Shown here: positions 1 to 12,414 of the stretch, in pieces
Position numbering within the stretch: position 1 is the first letter of the stretch
How the letters are laid out: each line of letters starts with the position of its first letter
Assembly (NCBI RefSeq): GCF_003369915.1
Contig: NC_046677.1
Coordinates: 11,594,001-11,658,000, forward strand
Direction: 5' to 3'
Source: Drosophila miranda
Lineage: Eukaryota; Arthropoda; Insecta; Diptera; Drosophilidae
DNA length: 64,000 bases
Position numbers and translations under genes: made by a program
Notes under the pieces: model-generated
Told to the model about the DNA's origin: nothing
What the model saw: the letters and a program-made list of their open reading frames with translations, nothing else
Databases searched by the model: none

Positions 1-301
1 CATGTGGTTGGCTTCCCTTTTCAAATACATCAAATCAGTTGTGGTAACTAAATTTGAAACGGAAACGACGGGATTTTCTTTTGAACCAATGGAAATCGCC
101 AAAAATGTTCTTCAAGACGATATTGTATGTGTGCATCAAAACGTTTCAAAAAAAAGTTTCAATACATGCTGCTGCAGCATGTCCCGCAACATGGACGCAG
201 GATGGGCAACCATTGCAACTGGTTTTTTTGGTTGAATCTTGAAAACTAAGGGTTTTAGTTAGCCAGAATTATTAGTAATTAGTAAAATAGAACTTGAATT
301 C

Positions 302-387
302 GTCAGTATATTTACGGTATATTTTGATAATGAGACAGTATATTTCGGTATATTTCTGAGGGCCTTATCGATAAGTCCAATATCGAT
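302..387 (+). promoter_or_regulatory. crc: Probable crc housekeeping-type core promoter
   Basis: Four copies of GTATATTT start at 306, 317, 338 and 348. The copies at 302-313 and 344-355 match the full Drosophila core-promoter motif 6 (KTYRGTATWTTT). A palindromic DRE, TATCGATA, lies at 366-373, and a second DRE-like TATCGAT at 381-387. This combination is typical of broadly expressed fly genes with dispersed initiation. The exact start site is not visible; I place it at about 390-450. The promoter could instead, or also, serve a divergent gene to the left of the window. Confidence 0.6.
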
Positions 388-485
388 GCGCTCCCACCTT
401 TAAATCTGTCATTTATCGTTCCAATGAAACGCAAAAAGATACAGTTTTTCCTCCAAAAGTTCTCAGCATTTATATTGACGTAAAA

Positions 486-497
486 ATGGCTTTATAG
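486..497 (+). promoter_or_regulatory. crc: Candidate uORF1 of crc (3 codons)
   Basis: ATG GCT TTA TAG, preceded by AAAA and followed by G, so the start context is good. It encodes Met-Ala-Leu. Vertebrate ATF4 leaders begin with a permissive three-codon uORF1, and this small ORF sits in the matching place, 53 nt before the start of uORF2. It can act as uORF1 only if transcription starts upstream of about 480, which I infer from the DRE and motif-6 cluster. An earlier ATG at 424 opens a 19-codon ORF and may lie upstream of the start site. Confidence 0.5.
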
Positions 498-550
498 TTT
501 GTGCGCAAGCAACAACAACAAGCACCTAGGTGCCTCAACACAAGAACAAC

Positions 551-1953
551 ATGGAAACGTATAAAAAGCAAGCGTAAGTGCGCCAAAAAATCAAAGTCCC
601 ATCCATCCAACCATAACCCATTTCGCAATTTCCCGAAATCTGCACACACACTGCCGCACAGGTTTTGCACATTTATATTGTTGTTACTGCCGCTGTGTGT
701 GTGGCTTGTATGGTTTCTTGTTTTCGCCTGAGACGTGGCAAAAAGCCCAATGGAATTGCATTGGGGCATGCAACACACACACATGGAGTGGCCAAAAGAT
801 TGGCTGACGCAATCGCTGGCTGGAACTGAGTCACCGTCACCCCCGCGCGTTGCATGCTGCTGCAACACGTGAGTTTGAGGCGAGGGATGAACCAGCCTCC
901 AAAAATATGAGTCACATCTACAGTGGGGATTGGCTATATGAGATGAGGTTTCAAAGATAAGGAAGTTTTGTTATGTCCGCATTTTTGTATTCCTTTTTTG
1001 TTTACATTTTCCAGCTGTTAGAGAAGCTCTCGCCGTAAACAAGTTTTCTCTGTTGCAATTTCTCTCTATTGAAAGCAGTCGTTATCTGTAATTGTTGCTG
1101 TTCAAGGAGCTTTCCCTCTGAACCAGTTTTGACGGTTGCATGAACTGAATTTCAAATTCTCTGCCAAACAAGTGCAAAAATGGCTTTCGCTGAAAGAATG
1201 CCTTCCCTCCAAGCACGCTTTCATTAGCACTCCCTCTAGACAGCTTCTTAAGACAGGCTTCCCGACCACTTACTCACCATCCACATGGCCCCTCAAAAAC
1301 AAGATTAAATATGATGTGCAACCTGAAGTTTAAGTTCAGGTTTGATTTTCACATTATCTCATGGAAATTGCGAAGATTTGGGGGACCCGACCGCAACTCA
1401 AGAGGGGGGTCGACGCCTGCTTATCAGCGTGACTACGCATTCAGACGTCAGCGTCTGTTTGGAAAACTATTTATTTCGTCTGAAAGGCTTCTGAGGTGCT
1501 ACAGCGTCTGGGGGTCTTATCACTCGTACAGTGCGGGTCATCATCATACCTTTAGTGCGAAATCAGGGATTATGAGTTCTAAAAGGGTGTTTAATCAGTT
1601 TCGCGCGCACTGCACAGTGCAGGTCATACATTTAGTGCCATATCATTAAATATATTTACTAATTATTGAATCTATTGAATGTATATTATTGCAGCGCCAC
1701 CATGGCATCCTCACAACAACAAGAATCACAGATACAACAACCATTCGCATTCTACGGACCGGATTTCATCTATTCAACATCTATTTGTATATCGAGTTTG
1801 ACATCTGATTTTGACACCGAATATGGACACATCATCATTTTACCTGACAATGGAGAGTTTGGATCTACCGCGGGAGCTGTACTGGGATCACAAAATGGAG
1901 CCCCAGTCGCCAACATCGGCTGCGGCAGCCTCCGATCTGTTTGCGCTCACTGA
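551..1953 (+). promoter_or_regulatory. crc: Candidate uORF2 of crc, spliced, overlapping the main start
   Basis: ATG at 551 runs seven codons plus two bases to a strong donor (AGC then GTAAGT at 574). Joined to the acceptor at 1693-1694, it continues in frame through a near-perfect start context (GCCACCATGG, ATG at 1702) and stops at 1951-1953, giving 93 codons plus stop. It reads out of frame with the main crc ORF and overlaps it by 131 nt when the main start is the ATG at 1823. That is the architecture of the inhibitory uORF2 of ATF4 genes, which makes main-ORF translation depend on eIF2-alpha phosphorylation. The join is inferred from frame and splice signals only. Confidence 0.55.
574..1694 (+). 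other. crc: crc leader intron
   Basis: This stretch runs from the GTAAGT donor at 574 to the acceptor ATTATTGCAG ending at 1694. An alternative donor, GTGAGT, lies at 869. No convincing protein-coding exon is visible. Near its 3' end are two diverged direct repeats of about 30 bp (1525-1559 and 1611-1639), both reading CAGTGC, GGTCAT, then TTTAGTGC. Confidence 0.4.
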
Positions 1954-4900
1954 GTCAGCAGACGGAGTGTGGCTCTATGATGACAACTTTGCAAATGGTC
2001 CGCTGCTCTTATACCCTGCAATAATATCGGCTCTCTAATACTGTTTATGCATTTTTAGGCATTTCACTGATGGGAGATGAGGAGGGTCTGGCACTGGATG
2101 AAAAAGCCTCATTGGATCTATTGGGCAACGAAGAGTTGATTGTGGAGTTTTTGGACCTGAAGGATGAAGGCAAGTCTTTAAAATGCAAAAAAGTTGCAAG
2201 GCAATCGATTAGAATTTCAGAGGATTGATAAGGCACGTAATGTCTTATCAAATATCTTATCGAATATTTCTTAGCAATTTTAAGTACTTTTGTGAGGTTA
2301 GCCACTGCCCACAGAGCTCTTGTATGTGTTTCGAATATTATAGTCCTTGATGTATAATGTACTAAGAAATCTCTATTGAATATTATGTTAAGTATCTATA
2401 ATTATAATCGATTTTAGGTTAAGTTTAAGCCTATCCCTTCATAGATTCGAAAATTGTTAAAGCTAAAGTTAAAGAAGTTCAACTGTGTTTATTTATAGAA
2501 TATATTCTTTTTTCTTCGAAGTTCAATTTAAAGAAAGTCATAGATGTTTATAATCGGTACAAAAAATCGTATGATTTTGAAAGAAATTGTTTTTTCATGA
2601 ATTGTAGATTCTTTTCGTATTCAGTTTAAATAAGGAACTCTGTTGTTGCCGATTCTCCATAGACTTTAGATGTAGTTTCTTGAAAGAATACCTCTATTGA
2701 ATAGAATTGAATTTCCTCGAATAAGTCGCGTCCGTATGTGGAAGATTTCCGTATCTTAAATGGAAGAGACAATTTAAGCCAAACAAAGATCATTCTAATA
2801 TTGAAAACAGTTGGATTGTTTTACCTTTAACTCAATCAAACGGTTTTATTCCAGGTTGAATAACCCTGGAATGTCTTTCATCGTAAAAAGCATTCGATTC
2901 GCCAACGAAAGTGCGTCTTGGGTTACGGGGATTCTCCCATACTTTATTTATTTATTAAGACTCAAAATACTGATAGCCTCAATGCAAAGAAATTCGAGCT
3001 ATTCAAGCTCCTCTTATCGGAGGAAGCAGCCTTTTCCGACTTTTATATGTTGAAACAACAAAATCCATCAGATACTTTTATTACAGAAATATAATAGATA
3101 TTCCCCATAGTTCAACTATTTATTAATATTTTGTTGTTATTTTCCCAAGCTTGACATTTAATGAAAGCTTCCTCGAATCTCGTCTTATCAACCCAAAAAC
3201 AATTATGGAACCATAAAATAATCGAAATCGAACAGAAACAAAAATCCATAATACATGTATAAAAATAGCAAAACAAAAACAAACAAAAAATCCAAACATA
3301 TTATAAATTCAGTTGAACTTTGAACGTCTGTCTGCAGAAGTGGTAGACACAAGGCCCCCCAACAGGCACGGCACACATTTTGAATGCACAAATTTGAATA
3401 TTCAATTTAGTTTTTAATTTAATATTATATAATACCTTTTCGCCTCTTGAATGCCATTGGCAGGGCACACACATAAACGGGGGCCCGCCAATCGCAATCT
3501 TCCTCCCGAATGGTATTAAGATTTCAAATATTTCTGAGGTGATATTTTTCTGTTCCAAGTGAAGTTGTGGAACCGGATCGGGTTTTCGCCCCAGTCAGCT
3601 TTTACTCTTATATGTGTATGTCTCGGTTTTTTTTTGTTTTTACCATGATCGTAATTATTGTTTATAAACGTGGCCCACAAGCCCGGGCCAGGGCTCTGTA
3701 ATGGCCACAACTGCAATGCGAGAGAGGCAATCAGCTTTGTGTCGCTCGATCACGCATTGAGCGAGTGATCGCTTGAGCGCGCTCTCTCTTCCGTACACTC
3801 TTTGAGACGATCACTTTGCGCTCTTTTTCGATCCGATCTCTTTTGCTCTTAAAATTTATTTTGGAAGGAATCTACGTTTATTTATAATCTATTTCCTACT
3901 AGCATACCATTCTGTTGGGCGTTTCGCTCTCTTTCGCTCAAACAACATCAAGCCATTCGAAAAATGTGCTGGATTGAAGGTTGAAACATTCTTCTGGCAA
4001 ACCAGAAACACAACTTCTCGAGAGGTTCAAGGATTTATCAGCCTCCCCGATCAATGAACCAATTGACGCATATACATATATTTTTTTGTTTGTAACATTT
4101 GCTTATGGAAATTTTGAGAGTTTGTCTCTTTATAATAATGATATTTTTAAGCAGGAAACTTCTTTGTTTTAAGCAAAAATTTACATTTAACTGGAGGACG
4201 TGCCCCCCATTTCGGGTAGGGTGTTCTTTATTTGGGGATTGGCCTGGTCGGAGCTCCTATAAATAACATTCTTAAGGAAGGGAGAGATATCATGTGCTAA
4301 AGAGAGGTCCGAACGTCATTGAACTTTGGACATATATCATTTACATCATGAAGCGAAAACTCTTTCCTCATGCTACACAAAATGCACTGTTCGTTTCCAT
4401 CTACCTCCTCCAAGTTCAAACATATTAGAAAACACTTTTTGCCATTGGCAACAGACACTCGTAGCGCACCTCTATCTGCTCTATCTGCCTTGCACTTGGG
4501 GGTTAAACAGAGTTCAATGCACGTCACACAACCACCACCTGAAGTGAGGTCTCAAATTGTAGGGCAAACAAATAGATTTGATTTCTTAAACGGTACAGCG
4601 GGGGCGACTGTGCGGAAGAGGGTTGACTGAATTTCGATCGTATATTATACTCGTAAATTATTGATAATGATGTGCAAAATAATATTGTACTTACGTACAT
4701 ATATAATGTAATATAATATAATATGCATTACTGTAGAGAGCCTCCAGTCGATGGACAGTGGTTGAAAGTGGATCTAAAGAGAAAATTATATTTAACAGAT
4801 ATTTCATTACGTTTCAGTTTAGTCTTTCTGTTCTCGGAATAAATATACATCATTCTATAGCTTTCCATAGGTATCATTTAATGACAAATGAACATTTTAA

Positions 4901-7900
4901 TAGTACTTTGAGAGAACAGTTTTTAAGATCAATTAGAAATTGATTTAATTAATTTATGGTTACTTTGTCTGTAGTCTCCGAGTAATTTTAATTATACATT
5001 GTAGTCATTTTACTAATGGAAACACACCCATTTTAATTAGGTGTCTGGAAAACTGGTTTATCGACTCGACCTACAAAAGTTACTGTCCAGAGGTATTCGT
5101 AGAGGTCAAATGTAAATTGAATCTTGAAAACTTTAAGTTTTTAAGATATAAGATTTGAAGTTTAGACTTTTGTAAACAAGTTTATTCCAAGCTATGACCA
5201 ATATCCTATAGAAGAAATGCTCCAGATTTAAGTTGAAGACAGAACGAAGGATTTTATAACCTATAAAAATGGTCCTGATCTATTTAGCAGCCAGATTGCA
5301 GTGTCCTGAAATCTGTTAATTACACAACATCCTGATCAGAATGGAACTTGTCCGATTTTTCATATACATAAATATATGGATTTTAGGCAACAAGTTTATA
5401 TATGTAAATCCTGTAAAGAAAATTCCTTAAGCTTAAAATATTTTCTACTCGATATTTTGTCCCGAAAACTAATCTTTAATAGTTCTGACTCTCACATATT
5501 TATCTCTAGATATAATGTTGAGAGGTTGTAAACCTAACCATGCAGCTATTATCTGCCATTCTACCGCAAATGATCACGTTCTAACGCTTTTTACAGCAAG
5601 AATAACGAATAAACTCTTAGTTGTATTAAATTGGAAAGACATAAAGCTGCAGCTTGGTAAAATCGCACCTACAACCATTATCAACCAATCTAACCAAAAT
5701 CAGCAAATGCATACCATTCACAGCCATAATACAAGATCTCCGCCAACTTTCACTTGTCTTTTGGGCTTCCAGCTGGCAGCAATTTCTGTGCACTCCCGCA
5801 CCACTGTGTCCCACAGTCCATTGGCTCGCCTCGTATCATCATCGTATCGCCTCGGCTTCCACTGAGGCTTAAACTCTGGGGCTCGTGCTGTGAACAAGCG
5901 GTTGCCCCTGTGGTGGTGCTGTTGCTGCCGCTGATAGCATCTCGTGCTCAAAATAACAAGCCAGAGATTGATCTTATTGCAGGGCCCTGCTCAGTGTCTC
6001 CCCGCAGTCTGATTTTTTCTCTCTCTTTGGGGTCTCTCTTTCTCGATCGTTCTCTCACTCTCTCTGTGAATTCTCGACTTTGGCCAAAGCAAAACCTTGC
6101 ACACTTTGCAAACGCCGTTCAGTTGAAAATCGTTACTCAGACGGCGTGCGTTCCGAATACGAAACTCTCGGCTTTTGGCTTTGGATTCAGATTCAGCCAC
6201 GCCCCCACCCACCCCCTGCCACCTAAAACCACAACAGAGAAACAACACACAAAGAAACTGCCTAAAGACAATAACAATAACAACAACAGCAAATAAGCAT
6301 AAAAATAACAACAAAAAGCACACGTCTTGGCGTTTCGAAAACGCGCAAAAGACAGACAGACGAGAAAACAATCTGAAAAATTGATTTAAATTGAATTCCA
6401 TTTCGGGAATAAATCAGAGCAAATATCTGAGAGCACAGTGAATCGATTCGATACCGCAAAAACGGCGCCAAACAAAACGAAACGTGTCCGCTTGAGGGGA
6501 TCTTCGATCAGAGCTATATGTAGCCTGATCTCCAGGATTGTATAGAACCCGAACCCGAAGAGTGACCCGAACCTCTGACCATTCGAGTGTGAGAATCAAG
6601 GACTTTGTGAGCATGATACCACACTGTGGATACCGCTACATGTGGAACCGTGAAATTGTGATCAATTCGCAAAAGTTGGTGAAGCGACGCTAAAAACGAG
6701 GATTCGATCCCACGAGAGTATCCAGCCACACACACATCTTGCGGCAGCAGTTGGATCCTAAGGGAAATCGAGACCAAAAGACCAGACGACACGACACGAC
6801 ACGACAGATCCACAGACGATAGACATTCCTTATAGGAAAAAAGCACTCAGTCTCCACTCGAGATACGTTTAATTTTTTTTTGCCACGTGTTTTTTGTGTG
6901 TTTTCAGTTCTTGATCTTTTTGTAAATTTGTTTTATATTTTTTCTGTTTTCGTTATATTATTTACACTGGCCTAAGTGCTGCGACAACACTTTGGATTTG
7001 AACATTCAAAATTGACACTGTGATTTTTTCTAGCCCCCTTTTTTGTGTTGCAAATATTTAAATATACAAATAGACATTTACGAAATATCATTCTGATAAA
7101 AACATAGCATTTCTCGCTAATATTAGAGCTTAGGTTTCGTTTTCTAGCTTGTTTCATATTTTAGTTTAGGTTTTCTTCGATTTATTTTGAGTTTAGTTTA
7201 GGCTCTAAGACATCCCACATTTTTAGGCGTTTCTTGCGCTACTTTTTATCTACTCTTTTACTGCCTGATCCTTTGTACTGCACTGAAACTTGAGACACGA
7301 CACACAACACACAACACACCACCACACAACCCACTTCCTCAACGATTCACTGCTGCCGCAAAGATGAGTACATATATATTTATGCAAGCCTATGGTTAGT
7401 ATCTGATAGATTATCCCTGATATGATTTTCATTTTATTATTATAGGCAAATTATCTATAAGCAATCTATAAGTCTCAAGAAAACACTTGCCATTCGACAA
7501 TATTTGTTTTTCTCCATACTTCGAATTGAATAAAAATAGAGCGGGTTATGATTTATGAAATGCGCTAAAATTAGAGGAGTATCATGTTGTAAGGGAGCTG
7601 TCCGCACTATAGAAATTTTCGAACTTTTCCGATTACTCGTATAAAATTACCACTACAAGATGTTATAAGTTGTAGATCTTATGGAATAAAATCTTATATA
7701 TTCATCACTGTCAGTAAAAGATCTTATGGGGTATGCACATAAGGAACATTTTTTATAAGCACCTTTCCATCCCACAAGGCTCTTCAAATACCACTTTAAA
7801 TTCACCTCAGAACGATCTGCCATATTCATGCTCTTAGTTCCTGTTTTAATGCACATTCGTGAGACATCTTCCACTTGCCGACGGCATTTTTGCATATATT

Positions 7901-10900
7901 CAGCCTCAGGTCTCATCATAAGTCTGACCCACTGCTGCACTTGCTCTTATCAAATATTATTGTCACCCCACGTCTCGCATCACTATCTCTCTGGTGGAGG
8001 GAGAGACGGAGACACATCGAAGAGATACGATTACGAAATGAAGATGAGCTGTAGAGTGTTTTCACATCTTTCTTCTCGATGATGGACTTACAGACTCCCC
8101 TTTGTCTCTGGTGTCAACTCCAAAGTCTGGAGCGGTTGCTCCAGCTACAGCTCCATCTCCAGGCTGCTGCTTCTCTTTGAGACGACTTTCCGGTCAAGCG
8201 GGTTTAACGCCAACAACTTGCTTCGTTTTGCACTTCATTTCATTGTTTTATTCTCTCTCTCTCTCTCTCTGCGGCGAACGCTTTCAGTTTAATATTTATA
8301 AAACCCATTTGCATATTATGACTGGACTTGGGGATTGGGGATTGAGGCTGGTGTACACTTGGGCTTTTTGTTTGGTTTTCGGGGCTCGACAAACATTGAA
8401 GACTCACATCCGAAACTAGACAAATCCTGCTTTTCTTTTCGTAGAGAGATAACCCCAATCAGAACCTTTATGAACTTGCGAATAACCTTGACCTACTAAG
8501 CGAATTTAGGATTTGGGAAAGTATGAAAATCGTCACGGAAGCGACTTCAGACTTAAAGGTGTTCCATTTTCACTCTTGGGGAATGCTAAGTTTCTCTGGG
8601 AATTTTTGCATTATTTTTCCCCCCAATATTGTTTTCCCCAAGAAGCTTATTTGTTATTTGTGTAGACAAAAGGCAATTTTGTGCGTCAAGGTTGTACGTT
8701 TGCTAATCACGTTCCCATTAAATATTAATATTTATTCGTATATAATTTATTATATATATTCTTTTCGTAACGATTATCGGGGAAAACTGGCATTGTAGTT
8801 GTCTCTCTGCCTCCCGCTGTCGTTGTTCTACTTGATATTCCGCAAATGGCAACATTGTAGTCGGGACCTAATCGCTCTATAAGTAAGTATAAGTAAGCTA
8901 TCTATTAAATACGAGCTGTGAACAAATGGCGTAGCAATCAGAACAATGGAAAATAATGTAGAGGCAGAAGATGTAGAAACTATTCTTGGGCACACTATTA
9001 TCATGGATCGTTGTAGCAGAGTAATGTTGCGGGGAAATGTCGAAAAACTCGAGTGTGTGCCTCGATAAAAACGTTTTTCATTGGTCTCTTCCTTAGGTAA
9101 GACTATGAAGCATACTTTTGGGTAGCCTATTTATAAGAATTAAGTTCTAGAAACTCGATTTGATAGTTCTCTTATCGTCAAAGATCATTTAAATAATAGC
9201 CATAGAAATAATTACTTATCTAGTAAATTTATTGCTTTTAATCAACTTTTTTGCATACCAAACCGAGTAGTGGCCGAGGCCGAGACCGTGTCTTAAACAT
9301 TTGAAAATCTCGTTAATTAATTGAGAAAGCAAGGCGTTATAAGTCGACAAGCAATTATGATACTGTTTTCCCATTCTCATAAATAACTATTTATGGACAT
9401 TTGAACCATTAACCATATGGAAGGAAGCACTTAGTATCCACGTGTTTCGGTCCAACAATGGGTGTTTTTGTATTTCCCATGTTTTCCATATAGAAAATTG
9501 TATAATAGAAATGAAAATTCAAATCAGCCAGGGCGTGGCCACACAATCGAGAGTTCGAGAGTCTCTGCTCTGGCTCTGGCTCTGGCATTGTAAATTAAAA
9601 CGAGATTTTTATGTAAATGCATTCTTAATGCAGTTGCAGTTTTTGCTCTGGTTTTCAGGTATTCAAGCGCAGCTGTTCACTCGACGGGGGGAGATAGCTC
9701 TATAGGTAGATAGATAGATCGGTTGTGGATCGATGATGGGGGAAACGTGTTATGCTAATGCCTGGTCTAGGGAGAGGTGAATGGCGCCCAAGGTGTCTGT
9801 CTGTCGGTCAATTTGTCAAAACAGGTGTTGCCCTGAAGTTTCTCGAAGGTCTATCTCTGTTCGCTGGAAAACTCTTACTCTCACTTGGAATTTCCCCCGT
9901 CATCAGACAATGAAAAACGATGTCGTCGAACTAGGTTCAATATTTGACGTCTCCCTGTTGTATCTTTCCTTCATCTCAAGTTGGAATCAATAAAAACAAT
10001 CAAACGCATAGAGAAGGAAAATATGCCACAATCAATATGTAAATGTTGACTAGAGTTCGTTCCGAGCGACACGAGCGAACGCATGTGGCGTCCTTCACTT
10101 CAATGGAAATAAGTTTCATCAATTGGGTATGGAAAAATATTATAGAAAAACAACAATTCTTTAAAGGGGAAATAAGACGTAGTTGTTGTTTTTTAAGTGC
10201 AGTGCAGGGCGGAGGAGGAGATAGATGGAAAGGAAGTTTCTTGATTAATGAACGATTCGTTAAGATTTAACTAGAGCAGAAGAAGGCTTCTGTATGATGA
10301 AGAGACTACGAAATAGAGTGTTCCTTAAGTTTCAGTAGTCTTTTAGAAAATATTTCACTATCTTATACTAAGGGGAAAGCCCGCTGCGCCAACCCCCGAC
10401 TCACTCGCTTCGATCTACCGCGCCCAAAAGTGTTTTATATAATATATACATATGTGCCATTGACAGCACTAATAAAAGGCACGGATCCCAAAGCAACCGA
10501 GTGGCGCTGCTGTATTACGCTCATCACATTTGACTACACGTTGCACCGATTATAGGTCTTTACAAAAAATCAACAAAAGCTAAACAAGATCGGAATAATG
10601 TGTAGAATACAAAAAATCTACGACTATCTCTAAGAATCTTCTGTGCAATAAGAACAAATTAAGTTGTTACTGAAACCTGCTGAATATTTATATGAATAAT
10701 ATAGTATATAACAAGACTAAACCAATTTGCAAGAGAATATACTAAATTAAGACTTCAAACCATTAGAATTCGAAACAAGTTATCAAAGGGGAACCAAGAT
10801 TCAATTAAATGGAAATTGTACTACCATAAATTGGTACTTAATCTCATAGAAACACAACAATATTCTAATCTGTTTCTTCAATTCTTTCTTATAGAATGCC

Positions 10901-11858
10901 TCCTGGACCAAAAGGCCCATCTGAACTGCATTGATTATGAGACAAACACCTACATCCCAAATGTAGTCGATGCAGTCGGACAGCCGATAATACCCATAAC
11001 CAAAGCACACTTTGCTGCTGCTATAGCTTCGCCTGTGGCTGCTGATGAGGAGTACCAGCCCGTGGATCCCTCATCGATCCTGCAGTTGACGCCACCGCAA
11101 TCGCCGCCACAGTCGCCGCCTCAGTTCGATGGGTACAACCAACAACCCGAACTGTCGCCAGCACCGGCACTCGTCAAGGTCGAGCAGAAGGTAAGTTGAA
11201 AAATAGATTCACGCTTCAGGAGAGTCTTACTAAAGTTTCCCCCTTTTTATAGCCATGCTATGCCACTGATGCTATTCCGGCCGTTGCACCAGCCACGCCG
11301 TTCAGCTTCAACGCTGGAAACTGGGTGGCGGGCAGCGAGATTGCCCGGGAGAACCAGCTGATCGATGACATTGTCAACATGAGAGCGCAGGAGCTGGAGC
11401 TGCCCCCCAACTGGCAGCAGCTGAACGATGACTGCGAATCTCAGGCCTCGTCTTCGATGGGTTGCAGCAGTAGCAGCAGCAGCAGCAGCAGCAGCAGCAG
11501 AGTGAGCGGCAGCATTGCCGATGTGGATGATGACTGGCTGCCAGAGCAGACAAGCAGCAGCAGCTCATCCCCTGCTTACACCTCCATGGAGAAAACCTCG
11601 ATGGCTGCTCCCAAGAAGCGCACTCGCACCTACGGACGCGGCGTGGAGGATCGCAAGATCAGGAAGAAAGAGCAGAATAAGAATGCCGCCACACGCTATC
11701 GCCAGAAGAAGAAGATCGAAATGGAGAGCGTGCTGGGCGAAGAGCATGAGCTGACCCAAGAGAACGAGGGTCTGCGTCGCACCCTGAGGGAGCGTCGCAG
11801 CGAGATGCGCTACTTGCGGCAGTTGATACGCGAATTCTACCAGGAGCGCAAGCGTTAG
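1823..11858 (+). CDS. crc: Cryptocephal, ATF4-type bZIP transcription factor
   Basis: Coding exons: 1823-1997, 2059-2169, 10895-11190 and 11253-11858, together 395 residues and in frame throughout. The last exon carries a bZIP domain: basic region at about residues 326-350 with the NKNAATRYRQKKK signature, then a leucine zipper to about 388. Ahead of it lie an acidic, Ser/Pro-rich activation region and a polyserine run of AGC codons (11466-11500). ATF4 factors drive amino-acid-stress and ER-stress genes in the nucleus; Drosophila crc also acts in ecdysone-linked moulting. The first ATG of the frame is at 1823, after a stop at 1799-1801; 1850 is an alternative start in good context. The donor at 1998 (GTCCGC) is weak, but the 61-nt intron has a CTAAT branch motif and keeps frame. 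The donor at 2170 is GC rather than GT. Confidence 0.88.
6017..6126 (+). promoter_or_regulatory. crc: Candidate internal crc promoter (GAGA tract plus Inr)
   Basis: CT/GA-rich sequence at 6017-6066 is followed by TTCAGTTG at 6119-6126, a good Drosophila initiator with the A at 6121. A long A/C-rich stretch resembling a fly 5' leader follows, up to the candidate alternative exon ending at 7394. This would give crc a second, GAGA-type promoter feeding the bZIP exons. It is inferred from composition and motifs. Confidence 0.35.
7364..7394 (+). CDS. crc: Candidate alternative first coding exon of crc
   Basis: ATG at 7364 in context GCAAAGATGA opens a ten-codon stretch plus one base, ending at a donor GGTTAGT (GT at 7395). 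The one-base overhang (G) matches the two-base start of the exon at 10895, so splicing would give a shorter protein that begins with ten new residues and enters the shared frame at Glu-Cys-Leu-Leu. The donor is acceptable rather than perfect. The phase match has a one-in-three chance of being accidental. Confidence 0.35.
10379..10449. repeat. Dispersed repeat fragment, copy A
   Basis: A GC-rich island in AT-rich intron sequence. Its reverse complement contains GCGAGTGAGTCGGGGGTTGGCG, closely matching sequence at about 16573-16600 on the plus strand. Two copies in opposite orientation 6 kb apart indicate an interspersed repeat. I cannot assign a family. Confidence 0.4.
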
Positions 11859-12364
11859 GCACGACGGCATCCCTCCCATCTAAGTTTTAAATGTCCTTTG
11901 CAAAGTTATCGTTATAAAATGTTACACAAAACCAAGCATCCCCATTACCAGAAAAAACAACACAAAACAAACCCCTTTCTATGTACAACCAGCAATCATC
12001 AATGTCCAAGCCCCTGCCCAATAGTAGTAGGAGTACCAGCAGTCTGTCTTGGCCCTCACCTTTTGGCACTCATGACGAGTCCCGGTGGACTCCGAAACAC
12101 CTCCTGCCAGTGCGGCCGCCAATGACAAAACAAGATCCCCCAGCAGCACAGGCCAATGTGTCGCCTTCCAGTGGCACCAAGAATTTGCACCAAAAAAAAA
12201 TGCACCCCAAATGAAAACCTTTTTGTGTAGTCTCCTAAGAAAATATATGCTAACTCCCTGTGCTGTGGCTGCTGTACATGTACTCGTTTGATTAGTTCTC
12301 CTTTCGTTTTTCTTGGGCATTTTCTTGACAAATGTAACAGATATCTTTCTTATTTTTTTTAACA

Positions 12365-12414
12365 AATAAATACCTGTATGCAGATTATTATACAATATAT
12401 ATATCAGCAATAAA
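12365..12414 (+). terminator. crc: crc polyadenylation signals
   Basis: AATAAA at 12365-12370 and again at 12409-12414, about 510 and 550 nt after the crc stop. Either would give a normal-length fly 3' UTR. Confidence 0.55.

Larger units (their letters stand above)
2170..10894 (+). other. crc: Large crc intron with GC donor
   Basis: This 8.7-kb intron starts AG|GCAAGT, the usual consensus of GC-AG introns, and ends TTTCTTATAG. It is phase 1 and restores a Glu codon across the junction. Apart from a candidate internal promoter and alternative first exon (6.0-7.4 kb) and part of a dispersed repeat (10.38-10.45 kb), I see only AT-rich unique-looking sequence and no ORF worth calling. A CT tract lies at about 8257-8272. 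Confidence 0.6.

Noticed and set aside
5754..6296. 180-codon plus-strand ORF in the crc intron
   Set aside because: Composition follows the GAGA/pyrimidine tract and the A/C-rich leader, there are no domain-like blocks, and the frame spans what looks like a promoter.
6695..6725. B-box-like GGATTCGATCCC suggesting a tRNA
   Set aside because: No matching A box, acceptor stem or anticodon arm could be assembled around it.
7651..7940. 95-codon minus-strand ORF in the crc intron
   Set aside because: No recognisable motif, AT-rich flanks and no splice or promoter signals.
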